A stretch of DNA of 44,266 bases, taken from positions 1-44,266 of the forward strand of contig JAFTZU010000034.1 in the NCBI GenBank assembly GCA_017461005.1, read 5' to 3'. Under the pieces are notes generated by a model. It was not told where the DNA came from. It saw nothing but the letters and a program-made list of their open reading frames with translations, and made no database searches. The DNA is from Clostridia bacterium (GTDB taxonomy: Bacteria; Bacillota; Clostridia; Oscillospirales; Acutalibacteraceae). The stretch's first letter is position 1. Each line of letters starts with the position of its first letter. The translations under genes and the position numbers were made by a program. Shown here piece by piece: positions 41,298 to 44,266 of the stretch.

Positions 41298-42182
41298 TTA
41301 TTTCTCACGGGTCAGGAGAGACTCGGTGAGGTCTTTGAGGAAGTCGTTCTCAGCAAAGGCCTCCAGCGCCGTGAAAGCCTGATCGGTGTAATCTTTGGCC
41401 GTCTGTTTCGCCTGCTCCAGACCGAGCAGAGTGACGTACGTGGCCTTCTCCTCTTCCGCGTCGGAGCCGACGGGCTTGCCGAGGAGGAGTTCGTTACCGG
41501 TGACATCGAGGATGTCATCGCAGACCTGGAACGCGAGGCCGAGGTTCTTCCCGTACTCGACGGCCGCTTTGCGGAGCTCTTTGGAAGCCCCTGCGGCGAT
41601 GCACCCCAGTTCACACGCGACGCGGATGAGCGCGCCGGTCTTCTTCTGATGGGTGGCCTCGAGGCGGTCGAGGGTGACGTCGTCCCGGGACTCGTTCTCC
41701 ACATCCATGATCTGTCCGCCGAGCATGCCGTAGGGACCGGTGGCCTTTGCCAGCAGCTTCACGGCTTCGACGGTCGCTTTCGCGGGAAGGTCCGCGCCGG
41801 CCGCCACTTCGAAGGCATACGCTTCCAGCGCGTCGCCGGCCAGGAGCGCCGTGTTCTCGCCGAACTTTTTGTGGCAGGAGGGCTGGCCCCGGCGCATGTC
41901 ATCGTTGTCCATGCAGGGCATGTCGTCATGGATGAGCGAGGAGGTGTGGATCATCTCGAGGGCACAGGCGAGGTCGAGGGCATGGTCCGGGTCTCCGCCG
42001 CAGACACGGCAGAACTCGAGGACGAGCACGGGACGGATGCGTTTGCCGCCGATCATCGTGCTGTAGCGCATGGCGTCGGTCAGGTCCTGTACCGGTTTCT
42101 CCTCCCCTTCCAGCAGCCGTTCGAGGCGGCTGTCGACGAGGTCGGAGTAGGACTCGAGGATGAGAGAGTTCAGTTCCTTCAT
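41298..42182 (-). CDS. ispA: Polyprenyl synthetase (farnesyl/geranyl diphosphate synthase)
   Basis: A 294-residue prenyltransferase condensing IPP with DMAPP or GPP. The first aspartate-rich motif is [11 protein letters not shown] (85-95), the second is [18 protein letters not shown] (45-51) binds diphosphate. The DDxxxxDNDD form is typical of bacterial FPP synthases. Its ATG overlaps the xseB stop (4 nt). It supplies precursors for undecaprenyl phosphate and quinones in concert with dxs. Confidence 0.95.
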   Translation of the reverse strand: MKELNSLILESYSDLVDSRLERLLEGEEKPVQDLTDAMRYSTMIGGKRIRPVLVLEFCRVCGGDPDHALDLACALEMIHTSSLIHDDMPCMDNDDMRRGQPSCHKKFGENTALLAGDALEAYAFEVAAGADLPAKATVEAVKLLAKATGPYGMLGGQIMDVENESRDDVTLDRLEATHQKKTGALIRVACELGCIAAGASKELRKAAVEYGKNLGLAFQVCDDILDVTGNELLLGKPVGSDAEEEKATYVTLLGLEQAKQTAKDYTDQAFTALEAFAENDFLKDLTESLLTREK

Positions 42183-42385
42183 GCTTCCGCTTCCCCGCTG
42201 TTCAGTTTCGTGATCTTCAGTTCCGCCTCATCGAGGGTCTTGTTGCAGAAGCGGGCAAGCTTCGTGCCCTCCTCGAAGAGTTTCAGGGATTCGTCGAGGC
42301 TCAGGGTATCGGTCTCCAGCATGGAGACGATCTTCTCGAGCCGGGTCATCGCTTCTTCGTAAGTGAGTTCTTTTTTCTCTGCCAT
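42179..42385 (-). CDS. xseB: Exodeoxyribonuclease VII small subunit
   Basis: A 68-residue all-helical subunit, with the family pattern [18 protein letters not shown] and [20 protein letters not shown]. It partners with XseA to degrade single-stranded DNA. An upstream in-frame GTG at 42394 was passed over because AAAGG lies a better 8-10 nt before the ATG at 42385. Gap of 11 nt from xseA; overlap with ispA. Confidence 0.95.
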   Translation of the reverse strand: MAEKKELTYEEAMTRLEKIVSMLETDTLSLDESLKLFEEGTKLARFCNKTLDEAELKITKLNSGEAEA

Positions 42386-42396
42386 AGTAGTCACCT

Positions 42397-43674
42397 TTAT
42401 TTCGTTTCCGTGCGCTCGACGACCGCGTGGACGGTGCCATCAGAGACACGGACATGGAGTTTGTCGTTGGGTTTCACATCGCCCACCGTTTTCACGATGA
42501 CGCCTTCGTCCGTTTCGGCGATGGAATATCCGCGGGCCAGGACGGCGAAGGGGTCGAAGGCTTCCATTTTCGCGGCGGCCTTCGAGAGGCGGGACCGTTC
42601 CGCGTTCACACGGTCGGTCATCGCATGGTCGAGGGTGATGGTGGCGCGGTCGAGCCGCATGCCTTCCCGGCGGACCTGTTCCGCGACGTTGCGGGCCATC
42701 CGCTCGGTCAGCTGGTCGATCTTCAGCCGCTTCTCGTTCACGAGGGAGTCGAAGCTGCGGAGGACATTGCTGGTCTCGAGGGTCGAGAGCCGCGTCCGCT
42801 CGCTGTTGAGCCGGTTCTGCAGGGACGACCGCATATGGTTGCTGCAGGCGAGGATGCGATCGGACTCGTCGTACCAGTCAGGTGTGCACAGGTCCGCGGC
42901 GGCCGAGGGCGTCGGGGCCCGGAGGTCTGCGACGAAGTCGATGATCGTGAAGTCGGTCTCGTGGCCGACGCCGGAGACGACCGGGTGTTCACAGGCGGCC
43001 ACCGTGCGGGCCACGGTCTCGTCGTTGAAGGCCCAGAGGTCTTCCATGGAACCGCCGCCGCGGGCCGCGATGATGACGTCGACGTCTTCCCGGTCGAGCA
43101 GCTGCAGTGCCCGGGCAATCTGCGCCGGTGCTTCCAGACCCTGGACGAGAGTCGGGCTCAGGACGACTTCCGCCATGGGCCAGCGCCGCCGCAGGACATT
43201 GCAGATGTCCTGGAACGCGGCCGCCGTCGGAGACGTCACGACGCCGATGCGCTTCGGGTAGACCGGCAGCGGTTTCTTCCGGGCCGGGTCGAACAGTCCC
43301 TCTTTTGAGAGCTTCTCCTTCAGCTGTTCGAAGGCGAGGTTCAGGGAACCGAGGCCGTCGGGCTGGAGGTCGTTGAGATAGAGCTGGTACTGGCCGCCGG
43401 CCTCATAGACGGAGACCGAGCCGAAGGCGATGACCTTCATGCCGTTCTCCGGCCGGAACTTCAGCCGCATGGCGCTGCCCCGGAACATGACGGCCTTCAG
43501 CGCGGACTTGTCGTCCTTCAGGGTCATGTAGAGGTGGCCGGACCGGGCCTCGGTGAAGTTGGAGATCTCACCGGTGACGAGGATGTTCCGCAGGCGGTAG
43601 TCCTGGTCGAACACCGACTTGATGTACGTATTCAGTTGGGAGACCGTGAGCATGGTCGGCTGGACGGATTCCAT
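42397..43674 (-). CDS. xseA: Exodeoxyribonuclease VII large subunit
   Basis: A 425-residue catalytic subunit. An OB-fold N-terminal domain (about 8-105, [20 protein letters not shown]) is followed by the catalytic region with [31 protein letters not shown] and [12 protein letters not shown], and a long coiled-coil C-terminal half (about 260-370). It digests single-stranded DNA processively in repair. GAGGGG lies 6 nt before the ATG. It begins 19 nt after the TsaD-like gene. Confidence 0.97.
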   Translation of the reverse strand: MESVQPTMLTVSQLNTYIKSVFDQDYRLRNILVTGEISNFTEARSGHLYMTLKDDKSALKAVMFRGSAMRLKFRPENGMKVIAFGSVSVYEAGGQYQLYLNDLQPDGLGSLNLAFEQLKEKLSKEGLFDPARKKPLPVYPKRIGVVTSPTAAAFQDICNVLRRRWPMAEVVLSPTLVQGLEAPAQIARALQLLDREDVDVIIAARGGGSMEDLWAFNDETVARTVAACEHPVVSGVGHETDFTIIDFVADLRAPTPSAAADLCTPDWYDESDRILACSNHMRSSLQNRLNSERTRLSTLETSNVLRSFDSLVNEKRLKIDQLTERMARNVAEQVRREGMRLDRATITLDHAMTDRVNAERSRLSKAAAKMEAFDPFAVLARGYSIAETDEGVIVKTVGDVKPNDKLHVRVSDGTVHAVVERTETK

Positions 43675-43693
43675 GCAGTTCCCCTCTTTTCTG

Positions 43694-44266
43694 TTATTTC
43701 TGGGATGCGAGCACCGCGACCCCTGCGGCGGTGTCCGCGGAAAACTCAGGTGCCGCGAAGCTGCAGTCGTAGCGGGCTTCGAAATCCTTTCGGATAATGC
43801 CGTTGCTCATGACGCCGCCGGAGAACACGAGGTGTTTTCCCGGGTGCTGTTCGAGCAGGGCGTCGGCCATGCTCTGCAGGGCCGCTTCGACGGACCTGAG
43901 ACAGAAGAGCGCGATGTCTTCCGGGGCTTCCCCGTCGCTGAGCATCTTCTGACATTTGTTCTCGACGCCGGAGAGGCTCACATCGAGTCCCTGGGCCGAG
44001 GGCCGGATCTTGAATGTCTTCGACGACTTCAGCGCCAGCTGCTCGAGGGCCGGGCCCGCCGGGAACGAAAGGCCCAGCATGACACCGGTGCGGTCGATGG
44101 CCTGACCGGCCTTGAGGTCGGTCGAGGTGCCTTCGAGATGCGCTTCCACCGGGCATTCGGTCCCGGACGTCACGTAGAGTGACTCGGTCGTGCCGCCGGA
44201 GACATGGAACGCGCAGAAGTCGGTCCCGATGAGGTCCAGACGGCCGGCGGAGTACAGCGCCGCGGC
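43694..44266 (-). CDS. TsaD/Kae1-like (peptidase M22 family) protein, C-terminal part
   Basis: The gene enters from the right edge; 190 residues of the C-terminal side are visible with a stop at 43694. FHVSGGTTES near the visible start is the ASKHA phosphate-binding motif of TsaD/Kae1; SLSGVENK and VFSGGVMSNGIIR match the second half of the nucleotide site. TsaD makes threonylcarbamoyl-adenosine in tRNA, but Clostridia often carry a second, diverged copy next to xseA, and this looks like that copy. The HxxxH metal motif would be outside the window, so its role cannot be decided. Very likely co-transcribed with xseA. Confidence 0.78.
   Translation of the reverse strand, partial: AAALYSAGRLDLIGTDFCAFHVSGGTTESLYVTSGTECPVEAHLEGTSTDLKAGQAIDRTGVMLGLSFPAGPALEQLALKSSKTFKIRPSAQGLDVSLSGVENKCQKMLSDGEAPEDIALFCLRSVEAALQSMADALLEQHPGKHLVFSGGVMSNGIIRKDFEARYDCSFAAPEFSADTAAGVAVLASQK

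Overview
This window is GC-rich chromosomal DNA from a low-oxygen Gram-positive bacterium, most likely phylum Bacillota, class Clostridia, possibly an Oscillospiraceae-like gut or rumen anaerobe. The evidence is: groES-groEL under a perfect CIRCE element; a class III fructose-1,6-bisphosphatase; acetate kinase; a reverse rubrerythrin; a large iron-sulfur/FAD oxidoreductase; a paaK-ACT pair; and the Firmicutes-type cluster xseA-xseB-ispA-dxs-tlyA-nadK-argR-recN. Genus-level placement is inference. I see no rRNA, CRISPR array, insertion sequence or prophage. Genes are GC-rich and intergenic DNA is clearly A/T-richer. Promoters mostly resemble the housekeeping TTGACA-17-TATAAT form.

Layout. At 1-1799 (minus) lie the start of a HlyC/CorC-type membrane protein and an orphan O-antigen-ligase-like membrane protein. 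At 1914-3659 (minus) is a phenylacetate-CoA-ligase-like gene followed by a tandem-ACT protein. At 3818-5790 (minus) is groES-groEL, divergent from a cytoplasmic family 2 glycoside hydrolase (6058-7806, plus). At 7903-12107 (minus) is a compact four-gene operon: secreted CotH-type kinase, secreted SGNH hydrolase, VTC-type polyphosphate polymerase and DUF4956 membrane protein. This is the best candidate in the window for a little-described system. A tRNA operon (Met-Trp-Thr) and a Nudix hydrolase follow. At 13210-21145 two paralogous zinc-site lipases without signal peptides flank a membrane-anchored heptad-repeat protein, a 953-residue Fe-S/FAD oxidoreductase and a divergent FadR-type regulator. 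At 21318-25239 are ackA, tRNA-Ala, fbp and a small zinc-ribbon protein.

At 25240-25675 is the largest gene-free stretch, A/T-rich and holding inverted repeats, in front of an acyl-CoA synthetase. A convergent reverse rubrerythrin follows. At 28380-34088 (minus) is argC-lysA-argJ-argB-argD, driven by a promoter whose spacer contains an ARG box, with a second ARG box upstream. lysA sits inside the arginine operon behind a long structured intergenic element. At 34258-44266 (minus) are tyrS, recN, argR, nadK, tlyA, dxs, ispA, xseB, xseA and a partial TsaD-like gene, mostly overlapping or spaced by a few bases.

How the genes fit together. ArgR, encoded about 3 kb upstream, is the expected repressor of the argC operon, and co-transcription of lysA would tie lysine/diaminopimelate supply to arginine status. 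ispA and dxs supply isoprenoids, while recN and XseAB act in DNA repair. ackA, the acyl-CoA synthetases and the lipases point to acetate and acyl metabolism. Gene starts were set by ribosome-binding-site position; many longer in-frame extensions were trimmed for that reason.
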